Positions 24,403 through 35,482 of a stretch of 64,000 bases of DNA are shown here, one piece after another. The notes below the pieces were generated by a model, which made no database searches, was not told the DNA's origin, and saw only the letters and a list, made by a program, of their open reading frames with translations. Position 1 is the first letter of the stretch. The number at the start of each line of letters is the position of its first letter. Both the position numbers and the translations under genes were made by a program. The DNA comes from Physcia stellaris (taxonomy: Eukaryota > Ascomycota > Lecanoromycetes > Caliciales > Physciaceae): positions 1,302,001 to 1,366,000 of the forward strand of contig JABSSW010000001.1 of NCBI GenBank assembly GCA_018902385.1. Reading direction: 5' to 3'.

Positions 24403-25039
24403 ATGGTTTCACTTTCGGAAAAGGAGGTCGAGCTCATGAAAATCGCTCTCCAACACTGCAATGGGGGCGAAGCCGCCCTCATAAAGACGGTAAGACTTAG
24501 TCTTGTTCCTATTGGAGTTATCACCAAGCTCTGTTCTAGTGCTTTAGGCATCGACAACCATGCCTTAGACGCAGCTGCTTCCCCATATCGTTATGCTATC
24601 CGCTGACCTTGAAGCAGATCGACTTTGAAAAAGTCCATGTCCTTGCCAACTACAAGGACGCGAAGAACGCAAAGGTCATGTTCGGTCGTCTTCTGGCAAA
24701 GCTTTCGGGCGGCAAGGAGAAACCTGGATCTCCTGCTGCCAAAGGAGCCAAAGCCGCCGCCAAGCCGCAGGGCGTAACCAAGGCCAAACCGGAAGTTGGG
24801 AAGCGCGGTCGTAAGAAGAAGGGTGTGATCAACGAGTTTGTTGCTGAGAATGATGGCAACATTGCTGAGGATGCTGGAGATGAAGGCGTCACTAAGGAGT
24901 TGGAGGACGAAGGCGAGTAGCCATACTCCGTAGAAAGATTAATGCTGATCTATGAGTAGCTGAGGAATCTGGCCTCAAGGAAGAGAAGGATGAAGAGGCC
25001 GCAGCAGACGATAACGTCAAGGAGGAGCAAGAGGAGTGA
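24403..25039 (+). CDS. Myb/SANT-like array member 8 (3 exons, 153 aa)
   Basis: Exon 1 24403-24489, exon 2 24618-24912 and exon 3 24960-25039. The domain reads MVSLSEKEVELMKIALQHC, then IDFEKVHVLANYKDAKNAKV and FGRLLAKL. The first intron lies just before the I-D-F motif, as in members 4, 7 and 9. The middle is Ala/Lys/Pro-rich with a GKRGRKKKG patch resembling an AT-hook core. Without a further intron the protein stops at 24918-24920 (EDEGE). A GC-AG intron (donor G|GCGAGT at 24913, acceptor GAGTAG at 24959) would instead add an acidic exon with GLKEEKDEE and VKEEQEE. I favour the longer form because that exon is clearly family-like, but the junction is inferred. Confidence 0.65.
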
Positions 25040-25771
25040 GCTTGAATCCTCTGTGGCGGTATGCTGCTGCTACAATGAACATGGGTCTAATCGCTCGGAA
25101 TAATTCTATTCCCGTCATTCATTTGCCTTTGATGCCCGGCGATGGATGACATGTGGAAGAGGATAAATGCAAACACCATACGAGAGCAGAGGCCTAGCCA
25201 TATCTTGAAATAGCCCCCAAGATCTAACGTAGTTCGCACAATTCCATGCTGCCACCCTTTCCTCATGCAGATTACCGCTGTGCCTTGACTCCCGTCAAAG
25301 AATCATGCATGATGCAGAATTGGCTCTTTTCGTCTCTTTGTGGTATGATCTACTGCAATGATCTATGAACTAGTCTTAATTTCCGTGTCTGATACATGCA
25401 GAGAGCACTGCTAGATACATTCACTGAGGACGGCTCTGCATCTGAATACTTCACAATCATCACCTGATATTTGCCCTACCTTACCCTCTGTCTACCGTTT
25501 CCACCTCAATAAGTACAGTCTCACCTATCGACAAGACTACCAAAGCATATCCGGTGTAAAGATCGTTTCTACGATCCGAGATTCTAAGCTTCGTCTAGCA
25601 TCGGAGCGTTGCTTCAGTCCGATATCGTTCGTGCTTGTGTTGATTCTCAGTCTTCACCCCTCGACAAAATCACTCGCCCATTTACCAATCACCAACCACA
25701 TCCTCAAACCCACTCACCCAATCATCCCACAAGCTATTCTCAGAATCCTTCAATCCAGACTCACTGTCAAG
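25040..25771. other. Intergenic between members 8 and 9
   Basis: No supported gene; pyrimidine-rich leader at the right end. Confidence 0.6.
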
Positions 25772-26546
25772 ATGCCCGCAACCACAGTAGAGTCTCAGTT
25801 CACGTTCCTCATCTCCTGCATCCGCCACGCCGACAACGGCAAGGTACCTCCTGACCATCTCACCTATAAGGTCCTCAAGCTCACACCATCATAGGTGGAT
25901 TTCGAAAAAGTCGCCAAAGAATGCGACATCATCTCCAAAGGCGCAGCGTAAGCAATCACCTCCTCCCCCATTCATCCCCAATCTCGTCTGAGGAAAATGC
26001 TAACACCGTCCTCACAGAGCCAAACGCTACGAGCGCCTCATGAAAGCCAACGGCATCCACCAGGCAGCCCAATCCAGCGGCGGTACCGCCACCTCCTCGC
26101 TCAAGCGCAAAGCTACCGCAGAGTCCAGCAATAAAGGCAAGAAGCGTACGATTGCGGAATCCGAGAGTCAGGATAATACTGGGGACGATGACGAGGGTCT
26201 TTCGAAGGGGAAGGCTGAGCCGAAGGAGGAGCCGGTCAAGAAGGAGAGGCGTAAGTCTACGGTGGTGAAGCAAGAAGAGCCTGAGGAGGTAGAAATGCCT
26301 CAATACGATGGGGCGGACGATGGGCCGGTCGGCGGCATGGTGCGGTACTCCGATGCTGGCGATTATCAGGAGGATAAGAAGGGGCTGTTTGCGAGCTTGG
26401 TTACGTCTGTGAAATCCGAGGATGAGAACGAGGGTAAGCTTGCGGGGTCTGGATATTTGGGCTCTGGTGCGTTCGGATCTGGGTCAGCTGAGATGGGTGT
26501 TGGCGAGAATAAGCGGATGAACGACAGCATCGTCATTGCCGACTAA
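25772..26546 (+). CDS. Myb/SANT-like array member 9 (3 exons, 217 aa)
   Basis: Exons 25772-25843, 25895-25947 and 26018-26546; donors GTACCT and GTAAGC, with a GCTAAC branch before the last acceptor. The domain is the best match to a fungal Myb-like DNA-binding family I recognise: SQFTFLISCIRHADNGK, then VDFEKVAKECDIISKGAAAK and RYERLMKANG. The tail has LKRK and GKKR basic patches, then an acidic region with two psi-K-x-E sites (VVKQEEPEE, SVKSEDEN) and a Gly/Ser-rich part, ending SIVIAD. It can serve as the reference member when searching for the others. A nuclear DNA-binding role is likely; target and partners unknown. Confidence 0.88.
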
Positions 26547-28400
26547 GTGATACTTGCATAGTTTTTGTGTGGTCGATGCAATTGATCTCACAGACGTTGG
26601 CATATTCGGTGGGCTATGCTTCCCTTCTCTAGATAGCCAGCGTAGTATTAGACCAATAAAGCACATAGCAAAGGTCCGTGAAGACTGCAAGTCCCAGTTG
26701 AGGTTGGAATTTGTCGCTTTCGAATGGCTATCAGAAATTGTGCAGAACGCTCCAGATTCTGTATTGCAATTGTGTTATTTTCCCTTGCTTAGATGGAAGT
26801 ATAAGAAAAATTAGGAAGATTCTTTTTGAAGAGAAATGGACATGGCGTACGGGTAGCCCCTTAGGTCTACAAGACAACGTGTAGTTGTCGTTCCCTACTT
26901 TGGCAGTTCATTTCTCTTTTGGCATTTCTTGGACGGGTTCGAGTCCTGGTCTGAGTCTACACCATTTTTGTTTTTCCTTTTTGTTTTCCTACGTGGTGAT
27001 TTTCTATGTTTTATCAGTACCCAATTTATTAAGTTTCTTGCTGCCATCACGATTGTAATTAAGATTCATCGAATGTGGATATCAGTAATTTTTCCAAGTC
27101 GGGATGAGGTAGCAGTTGCAAAACATCTTCACGTCGTTCCTCGGGATTGTAAGTCCTGGTATATCTTTTAGGGTACAGTCAAATAGCAAGTTCTCTCACG
27201 CAAGTACTTGGGAGTTGATTTGCGGTACTCGAGAGACGTTGTTTCGTCTCTCTGATCGTACTCTCCTGGAAAACACAGCACAGCATCTGGCTATTCACAA
27301 CTAACCCAGTCATCAGCACTACCAATGCCATATTCATATGCTAGCCCAGAAGCTCATGGAAACACTTAGTGTCCCTCATTCTTTCCCTGGAAGCTGATTG
27401 AGGGTGTTGCACTCCATCTTAATCTAGTCATTCAATGACGCCCTACATGCCAGCCATTCTTCCAACCCCTCACTTTCCCACTCTAAACATATTTGAGTAT
27501 CGAATCGATGCGGGGAAATAGAAATTCCACTTGGGCAACACGTCAGGCCTAGAGTGCTTTCATGTCGCACAAATGCACTCTTAACCTAAAAAGATCAACC
27601 CGGATTGCACAAAGACTAGCCTGCTTCTCTTGCAGCACTCAAGCTTGTCCGGGACGAGTGGTTTGTTTGAGGGAGGCTTCCCGGTTTTCAGGGCGTCGCA
27701 TGGATGTAATTCTCGTCTTATCTTGACAGCAAGGACATTGTGAAAGCTGATTTTAGCGGCGAGTCATTCAGACTAAACATATTGATGCTCGTTCTTTGCG
27801 GTTTATAGTGGACCTGCGGACTATATAAGTGACTGTTGGCGGACCATAGGAAGCAACCTGCATAGAAATAGTGACAATGAGTATGCTGGTTCGACGGCTG
27901 AGACTGTAGACCACTGACGGAGATACTAGATTTTATGCTCGCATCCTGAGACTACGAAGTTAGTACGGGCTGTCTCAACGTGATCCATGAAGCCAAACAC
28001 TGTTTATAAGGACTACCAAGTTTGCGAATACAGCAGTGCGATCGAGGTGGCCGAGCTCCGAGTCGACAACACGCCGTCATTCAGCTGAGCCGTATCTTAC
28101 AAGATTCACTCTTCGCTTCCAACTCTTCTTCTGATTCCATCCTCAAGCTTCGTGAACATCAACTATTTCGACTCAGCAAAGCATCGATTTTCAAAATCTG
28201 TAAGTCTTTGCATCAAGTAAGTCAGCCTTCTGCAGAATACACTGAGCTTGTTTTTCCAGCCATCCTGTCACTTTTTCAAGCAGTTTCCATGACAAGAGTC
28301 CTCCACGAAAGTCACCGCTCACTTCGATTACAGCTCACTTCAACACACACTCTTCCACCAAAATTATCAGTCCACCTTCGACCACCACTAAATCATCGAA
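26547..28400. other. Intergenic between members 9 and 10
   Basis: No supported gene. A B-box-like GGTTCGAGTCC at about 26936 was checked for a tRNA and rejected. Confidence 0.5.
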
Positions 28401-29069
28401 ATGCCTAGCAGTAAATGCATGACCTGAGATGGTAAGTCAAACCACCATTAACCATATCTTAAATACCGCTGACTCGACAAAACAGCTTCTGCCAACGAGC
28501 AGCTTCTCCTCACAATCCTTGCAACGCACGACATCAAAGTCGATTTCTCCGCCGTAGCCGCCTCCTTCGGACCTCACTGCACCCCTAGGGCCGTGCAAGA
28601 GCAGATCAAGAAACTCAAGCTCAAGGCCAAGACCGACAGCGGCTCCGCCCCTGATGCGAAAACAGATGGATCTGGTCCCGGGGTCAAGAAGACCGCGAAA
28701 GCCAAAGCAGCTGCTGGAGCCCCCAAGGGCGTCAAGCAAGTCTCAAAGAAGCGCAAAGTCAACGGAGGTGGCGTAGGCCTTCCAAGCCCCGCGTCCGAAG
28801 AAGGGCAAAAGTCAGATGAGGGCGTTGTCCGTGGCCAAAAGCTGGATGCTGTTGCTAACACCGACGGCAATGGGCCTGCAAAACGGATCTTAGCCGCCAA
28901 GCGGAAGGCCGAGGAGATGCTTGGGATTGAAGAAGGCGATGGTGATCGTGTTGCCGTGAAGGCGGAGGGTGGCTACGAGCATGGAGACGACATTTCTGAC
29001 ATCTCGGCCTTTGATCCTGCTGATGATCAGCTGATTGCCGAACATGAGTACTCCCTTGGAACTATCTAG
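28401..29069 (+). CDS. Myb/SANT-like array member 10 (2 exons, 197 aa, 10-nt first coding exon)
   Basis: Exon 1 is 28401-28410 (ATG CCT AGC A), with donor GTAAAT; exon 2 is 28486-29069 after a CTGAC branch and AACAG. The join gives MPSTSANEQLLLTILATHDI, then KVDFSAVAASFGPHC and a third helix (RAVQEQIKKLKLK), a standard Myb/SANT-like domain in residues 5-58. An unspliced ATG reading from 28401 would stop after eight codons, so the micro-exon is needed. The tail has GVKQVSKKRKV (nuclear localisation-like), VKAEGG (psi-K-x-E) and an acidic ISDISAFDPAD segment, ending SLGTI. The KVDF motif and spacing are nearest to members 1 and 9. Nuclear; function unknown. Confidence 0.8.
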
Positions 29070-31234
29070 ACTAAGGATTGCGCGATGCGGAAGTATGAAG
29101 GGGGGATATCAGTGGATTATACAACGCCGGCGGTTAGGTGGCATATCAGGGAACTAAATACGGATGAAATCGCGAGTGGTGTACCGTGTGTCTAACAGAT
29201 ATCAAGCCGCATATTAGGAATCTATTTGCGTATGAAACTGCGAAGGACCCATGGTTGAAGGATGGAGACGACAGGACAGAGAGTAAATCATTCTCGACTC
29301 GTCCGTTCCAATTCACCGTGATTCTAAGGACCTTGCTGTTATAATCGTCGATCGTCATGTAGCGTTCATCTCCCACACCCTGACCAGATCCATTAGCCAG
29401 CATCTCAAAGCGGATGAGAACCCCAGAGGCCAATTACGCAATTATCGAGAACGACGAGTAGCTATAGAGCCAACCCCAAAGCTCTCTCTCCCGTCCCCTT
29501 TGCTATGACTCTAAAGGTTCTGCTGTGATCATCATGCACCTTGGTGTAGCATTCCTCGTAGACATTCCAACTTCTTTCTACAAACGACAAACCTCTTCAG
29601 CTAGTCAGAAGGCCACCATAATGAGATCACCATCAGGAGCTCAGAGAAGTGTTGATTTACATGTGCCGAGCATGGCGCCCACCGCCATCGCTGCGATCCC
29701 CAGCAAAAACGGTCAAAGTTGCTAACCTTCATCACCATGGCAGCCACCAGGATAGGAAGAATCTGTGCAGGCTGAAGCCAGGATATCCCAGCCTTGGCGC
29801 TATCTTTAGATTGGATAGCAATCGACATAACGCCCTCTTTGTATCGTCTTGCAAGTCATGGTACTCGTAAACCATCTCGTAGAGACGGTACTATGCACGC
29901 ATCTCCGGAACCACTAATGTTATAGCTAGCGGCTCGGGATACCTATGCACAAGTTGCCGGTATCAGGTCAAATTAGGAACCACTTGTAGATAGCTGGTTT
30001 CGGTGGCTGCGAAGCATAGATCGATTCTTGCGTTGATCTCCTTGTTTAGAGAAATGCACTATCACGTTTCGATCATGGCAACCTCTATGGTTTCTCTGTC
30101 GGTTTTTGGCGGATGAATGATGCTTGAACTGCGACGAATGAATTTGCGAATGAATGATTTTAATCACAGAACGACGATTGTGGTTTTTCATATATTGTTT
30201 GCATTTGGAGATTGTGCTTTTGTTCCCACGTGCGGATATTTTGTGGCGACAAAGTCCGGATTGATATTTGCGTTCAGTATCTCGTTCAAAGAGTTTCTCC
30301 ATCATGTCTCGATCAAGGCGGCTTCTATCAACTCTTCGCACGTGTGAATCGCCAGCAACCTGCAGCGGGTAAGGCTGTTGTAAGTGAATGCTTTCGTCCA
30401 CAGGACGGTGATCGTGGCTGTCATCCTTATAGGGCTTGCATCCGAACAATACTTCACTTGCTCCCACCTGGGCGACAACACAACCTTGAACCAGCTCTTT
30501 GCCTCCATACCCGCTACACATCTCCTTCCTCTGCCTCTGGGCCCGCAACTGCTGGGTCTTGCTGCTCTTGCCAGCTCATTAGCCACTGGCTTCTCGAGTT
30601 ATTAGCATCTGGCTGCTCCTGGACAGCAGCAAGGCAGCCCACAGAGGTCCAGCTTGCAAAACCCACGACAATCTAAGACGTCGGGTATCGGGCTCGAAGG
30701 TACGACCACCCAACGTCTCCTGGGAGAAAGGCGGCAGATCAGCATCAAGTACACTATTACCCTGATCCAAGCCTCGATATCTGTCAAGTACCAAGCTTCT
30801 AGCGCCGACGCTGTGGTCTATTTGCGCCATATAACAGTGAATAAGTAAGTAAAACTTCACTTTTTCCAGGCCTGCTGGCTCGATTTCCGCGGTGTTCCAC
30901 ACTGCGGCCTCAGAGTGAACTTCCAGATTCCAAAGAACCTTACGTCGGGCATCACCGTCCCAGCTTTCACAATTGCATATACAGGACCAGATATTTGAAT
31001 ACCGGAACATGGCTTCTGATGATACCAATTTCGAATATGTTTAGCCAGAGCCGGATTCACGAAGCATATTAGAAATTCCCAGTTAGAATGCCCATCAATC
31101 CAGGCTGTACGAACAACAGCACCCACCACAGCAACCAGACGGAAACCCAATTCACATCTATCTGTCCCATCTCTATACCAAACAGGCTCGATCGGTGAAG
31201 GTGCCTTCTGCTGACTTTTCCTTTCCAGGTCAAG
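29070..31234. other. Intergenic between members 10 and 11
   Basis: Several medium frames on both strands (for example 29973-30548 minus and 30212-30676 plus) overlap each other and show no recognisable motif. An acceptor-like CTTTCCAG ends at 31228, just before the member 11 ATG, and a GTAAGT at about 30847 could be its leader-intron donor. Confidence 0.45.
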
Positions 31235-33496
31235 ATGCCTCGCAAAGACCCTAAAGAACAGGCCAAGCCTACCAAGAAGAACGTCAATGATGAATTTGAT
31301 GACTACCTCAACGAAGAGGTGTGTTACTGCCTTCAGAGGCTTCTATCATGCTTCAAAGATTGAGATTGCTGACTTTTCGAAATTATGTCAGGGGAGTGGA
31401 GACTCAATGTCCCCTTCCCCTACTCCCACCAAGTCTTCTCCAAAGAAGGCTAAGAACGGTCGCGCTCGTGCTGTTCGCGATCGCCCTAAGAAGCGCAATC
31501 TGATTCGTTGGAATGGTAAGTTTCTAAATCCGTCGAGCTCTATCCTGTGGCCTGGTGTATATTTTGGGTGCTCTATTTGGCGCTATGCGTCACCCGAGCA
31601 TGGAGCGATGATATGCTAATACCATCATATAGAGACCTACGATCAACGCACTCTCCTGGCCGTGCAGCATGTCATGAGTAAGAAAGGAATGAAGATCCCC
31701 TGGGATGAAATCGGTGCTGAGCTTGGTCCCACCATCACCGAAGGAGCCATCGTCCAGCATCTGGCCAAATTGCGTACCCGTCTCGAGAGTGAGGGCGTCA
31801 AAGTCACCCCGCCCATGAAACGTGGCGGCCGCTCTACAAGCAACCTGCCAAGCGCTAAATCCGGCAACAACAATACCAAGACTGTCTCTGCGAAAGGAGG
31901 GGTAGCAAAGCGTACGGGTAACGCTAAAGCTCCAAAGAAGGACAACCGTGTTAATGAGGAGGCCGATAATGAAGATGTTGCTATGCAGGATGATCCTCCC
32001 GCTCCAAGGAAAGCAAAGGCTGAGGCGAAAAAAGAGCTTGGAGTTGGTAAAGGCAAAGGAAAATCTGACTATATCGATGTGAAATCCGAACATGATTCGG
32101 AGAACGAGGACCTCAAGTTTCTTGGTATGTACCACATTGGACACTCACGAGAATACCAAGATAGAATAATCTGTACTGCCGATGCAAATTTGAATGGCTA
32201 ATGTGTTTCAAGGTGCTCGTGGTCCGGCAGATACCCATCAACAAGGTGAGTATATGAGCGACCACGGCAGCGATGATAGCCATTACCAGTCGGAGGATGA
32301 CGAAGGACACGACCACCAGGCAGTGGCTGTTGGTGCGCCATTTCTTGCGCTAGAGACAAGCGATAGGTCTTCGGTGGCTTCATCTTCTTACTCCGACATT
32401 TCAGCCCCTAGCAAGATGGTCGTCCTCCCTATCGGACGCACTTTGGCGAAGAACCTAACGCAGCATGATAGGTACGTGTTCTTGGAGACGTCCGTTCCTT
32501 TTAGGCCCTTGAATCGAACTTTCAATCATCTCATAGGAATGAGAGATATGTATTATAGCTCACTGCTTGCCCGAGAAAGGATATGCTGACTCCCAATTCA
32601 CATGTAGGAACGTTCATAGTGGGCATATCCAGGACCATGGGACTTGTAACTTCCAGCCCGGTAATAATATGACACCATCAGCCGATATGGGTGGTCGCGG
32701 TTTCAATGGCTCGCAAGGAAAAGGAGGACTGCTGGCCAAGAACGGGTATAGCGGTGATGCCAATGTGGCTCTCGAGCACGATACTGTAGGATCCATCACA
32801 CCTGGGACCCCTTCTGGACTTGTCAAGCGTGAGCAAACAAGTCCGCCTAGCCAGTCCAAGTTTGCTGGATACGGCATGCGAACTGGTCCTTTCGACAGTG
32901 TCTCGCAGCCCGGACGACTCGAAAATCTCACGGCGACTGCCATTAATTATCAGTATGGCTCTGCAAACATTCATCGAGGTGGTTATGCCAATTCAGGTTT
33001 CAATAGCCCCAATACCACTGCTGGAAATTACAATCCTAATAGCTACGGGTTTCCGATCTCGACTGAGCGTCACACCTCTCGTCCGGCTACTGTCCTTAGC
33101 AATGAAGGCGGGTATCTCAACCCTCCTAGTGGGCAGCTGCAGCAGTCCGGTTTCGCCAATAAAGCTTCCACCCCTTCCCACGGTATTGGTTCCTACAGCA
33201 TTAATGAAGGGGCTATCAACTCGTCCATCTTGAGCACGCAGCGAGGACAAATCTCCAATGGAGGCGCAAGCAAGTTTTACGGGCATCAACAGTCCAGAGG
33301 CACCCCGCAGACTTCGGCCCAATCCATTGCCCCAGGAGCTGCGGTCCACGAGCCATGTCATGGTTTTCATTTCGTTACTCAGAGTGCGGACAACGACCCT
33401 TATGACGACGTCGACCTAAACTTCGACTTGAATGACAATAGCATGTGGAGCTACTTTGATGATCAGCCTGCCGGCGGTTTGCACCGTGGTTCTTAA
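31235..33496 (+). CDS. Myb/SANT-like array member 11, long form (5 exons, 615 aa)
   Basis: Exons 31235-31318, 31392-31515, 31633-32124, 32213-32471 and 32608-33496; donors GTGTGT, GTAAGT, GTATGT and GTACGT; every junction keeps frame. Unlike the others, the Myb-like domain is internal (residues about 65-130): LIRWNETYDQRTLLAVQHVM, then IPWDEIGAELGPTITEGAIV and HLAKLRTRLES. A basic, Ser/Pro-rich N-terminus (with KSSPKKAKNGRAR) precedes it. A Lys-rich stretch and an acidic DVKSEHDSENED motif follow, the part that corresponds to the tails of the short members. After that comes an extra 400-residue low-complexity region rich in Gly, Ser, Asn and Tyr, ending in an acidic and aromatic DLNFDLNDNSMWSYF segment that resembles a transcription activation domain. 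It looks like a short member with a C-terminal extension, perhaps a regulator. Confidence 0.82.
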
Positions 33497-35482
33497 GCCA
33501 CTCACACGGGTGAACAGGAGGTGAGAAGCTTTCCGTATAGAAAGGCTGAACGGCTAACCATCAAAGGTCTGAAGACATCAGGGATCCATGGAGGTCATGA
33601 TATGTGACATGGTTCGAGATAAAGGAAACTGGCTGCGATTCCTGGCTTAATGGGGACTCTTGGCTATATCTTTAAGGTTATTTGCTAGCCGTGCGAGATC
33701 CTGCTTGAGAGCAGCCTTGGGCTTCGCTCTTGCGGGCGAATGAGTCAGGCATCCATCCGGGTGCTCTTTGGGTATCTGCGTCAGCATTAGCATTCATATT
33801 CTTACTTTAGGCTATCATTCAGGTAGACTGGGTAGATCAATGATCTAATGCGATACTTTTACCACGATCAATCAATATTAAGGGTCCAAAACTCCTAAAA
33901 TATTGCACAATGAGATTGGTTCCTATGCTCCGTGCTGATGTGTAGAATGATGGTGAATTGATTTGTACTGATTAATAGATTCTAAGATCCTTTCTTTTGA
34001 GAGACATTGCAGCACTGATGACTCGGTTCAAGGTACGACTTTTGTTGTATGGTAGTTTAAGTCTTCATTTTTGTTCGGGCAAGAGCATAATGAGGTTGCA
34101 AATGGGATACGGGCATAAGTTATCCCCTAGAATAAACTAAAGGACATCGATGCGAGTTAACGTATCTCCTATATATGTAAGATGCAGTCCATAATTCATA
34201 GAGCGTTCAACAAGACATCTTGGACTTACATGGACGGTTAAAGCAGTACGATAGAAGTCGGTTCTGAGCCGACTCAAATAAGAGACTGGCGAAATGAGGT
34301 CGTGTCGTATTCTACAGACAGAAGACGAAACATGCCTGCCATCATTGATGGAATATATAAGAGGCTGCTGGCATTCTATTCGAGTAGTTCCCGGAAAGAG
34401 CATCCTAGTGTATGGTGAGCTTCCACATGGAAGCATAGCAAGTATGTATCAAGCTGTCTGCCCCATTAGCAATTTCAATAGCCAGAAATGATGTAAAGCA
34501 ATAACAGAAAGAGTAGAGACTGAAATGATTCTACAGGTTCGTATGATTGGAGAGTTATTCCTCTCAGTACTTCATTACCACTGTCATTATTACATTCTGT
34601 GATTTTGTCACTGGAATCATCAACCTCACATCCATCACAACTTCACCGGGCAATGTTTGGTCCTGGTGACAAAATCGATATTGTCGGAACTTCTCCTAAC
34701 ATAAGAGCAACCGCGAGTTGTACTGGCACTGATAGTCCTTCGGTGCAGATACTGTGGATATCAGCTGAATTCTTCATGGTAAGCATCATTCTCTCTGTTG
34801 GCCTTGGCCCATTTCAACCTGGTCACCAAGAACTGGTACTCGCACATACACCCTGCCACCCATCTTGAATTGATATGGCAGGTTCTAGTGTCTTAGGGCC
34901 CCAAGATCTGACAGAATTATCTGAGGCCTCGCATCATCTACAAGCAAAGAATGATGATTCAAAGCAAATTGAGATATGGATGAGGTCAAAGAAACACCAA
35001 TGGCACATTGATACTGAGTCCGTCTTCTCCTAATCAAATGGAATTTGAGCTATTCCATCTTTGTTAAATCTCTGATATCCTACGAAGGAATCGCTGTATC
35101 GAGGTGGATGGTCTCCAGCTTCGTGGTTGCGAACTCTAGTGCATTATGGTTGATGAGACTCATAGGTCATCGGTGCACGAGAACTTTCATGGGTGAGACG
35201 ATAGCCATTGTAGCGGTGGGCTTCGTATGAGGAAACAATAGCAATCGTCTGTCGTCATAGGAATTGGAACGTTGGGATGAACCTCGGAAGCTGCTACGTA
35301 ATTTGACGAGCCCGCGGACCGTTTTCCGCCGATATTACGAGCTAAGCCTAAAAGAAACGGGCTTCTCGAAATTTCTTGCCTCTAAGGTAGTAAAGAGAAG
35401 CTATCTATCGTCTCGCAAACAGCTCACTTTGAGTCGTCTTACTCTAGCATTGTTTCCTATTGTCTTTCTCTTAAAGTGCATC
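33497..35482. other. Intergenic, end of array to HSP60
   Basis: No supported gene. Short frames only. The right end is the HSP60 promoter with a heat-shock element (35363-35375). Confidence 0.55.
35363..35375 (+). promoter_or_regulatory. Heat-shock element upstream of HSP60
   Basis: TTCTCGAAATTTC is a perfect three-module heat-shock element (TTC-n2-GAA-n2-TTC), about 110 bases before the HSP60 start codon. Heat-shock factor binding is inferred from the motif and the identity of the gene. Confidence 0.7.

Noticed and set aside
26929-26960. B-box-like GGTTCGAGTCC suggesting a tRNA gene
   Set aside because: Only four of five T-stem pairs form, and no matching acceptor stem, D arm or anticodon arm could be found upstream.
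29973-31028. Several medium frames between members 10 and 11
   Set aside because: They overlap on both strands, show no domain, signal peptide or Myb-like pattern, and no convincing splice joins.
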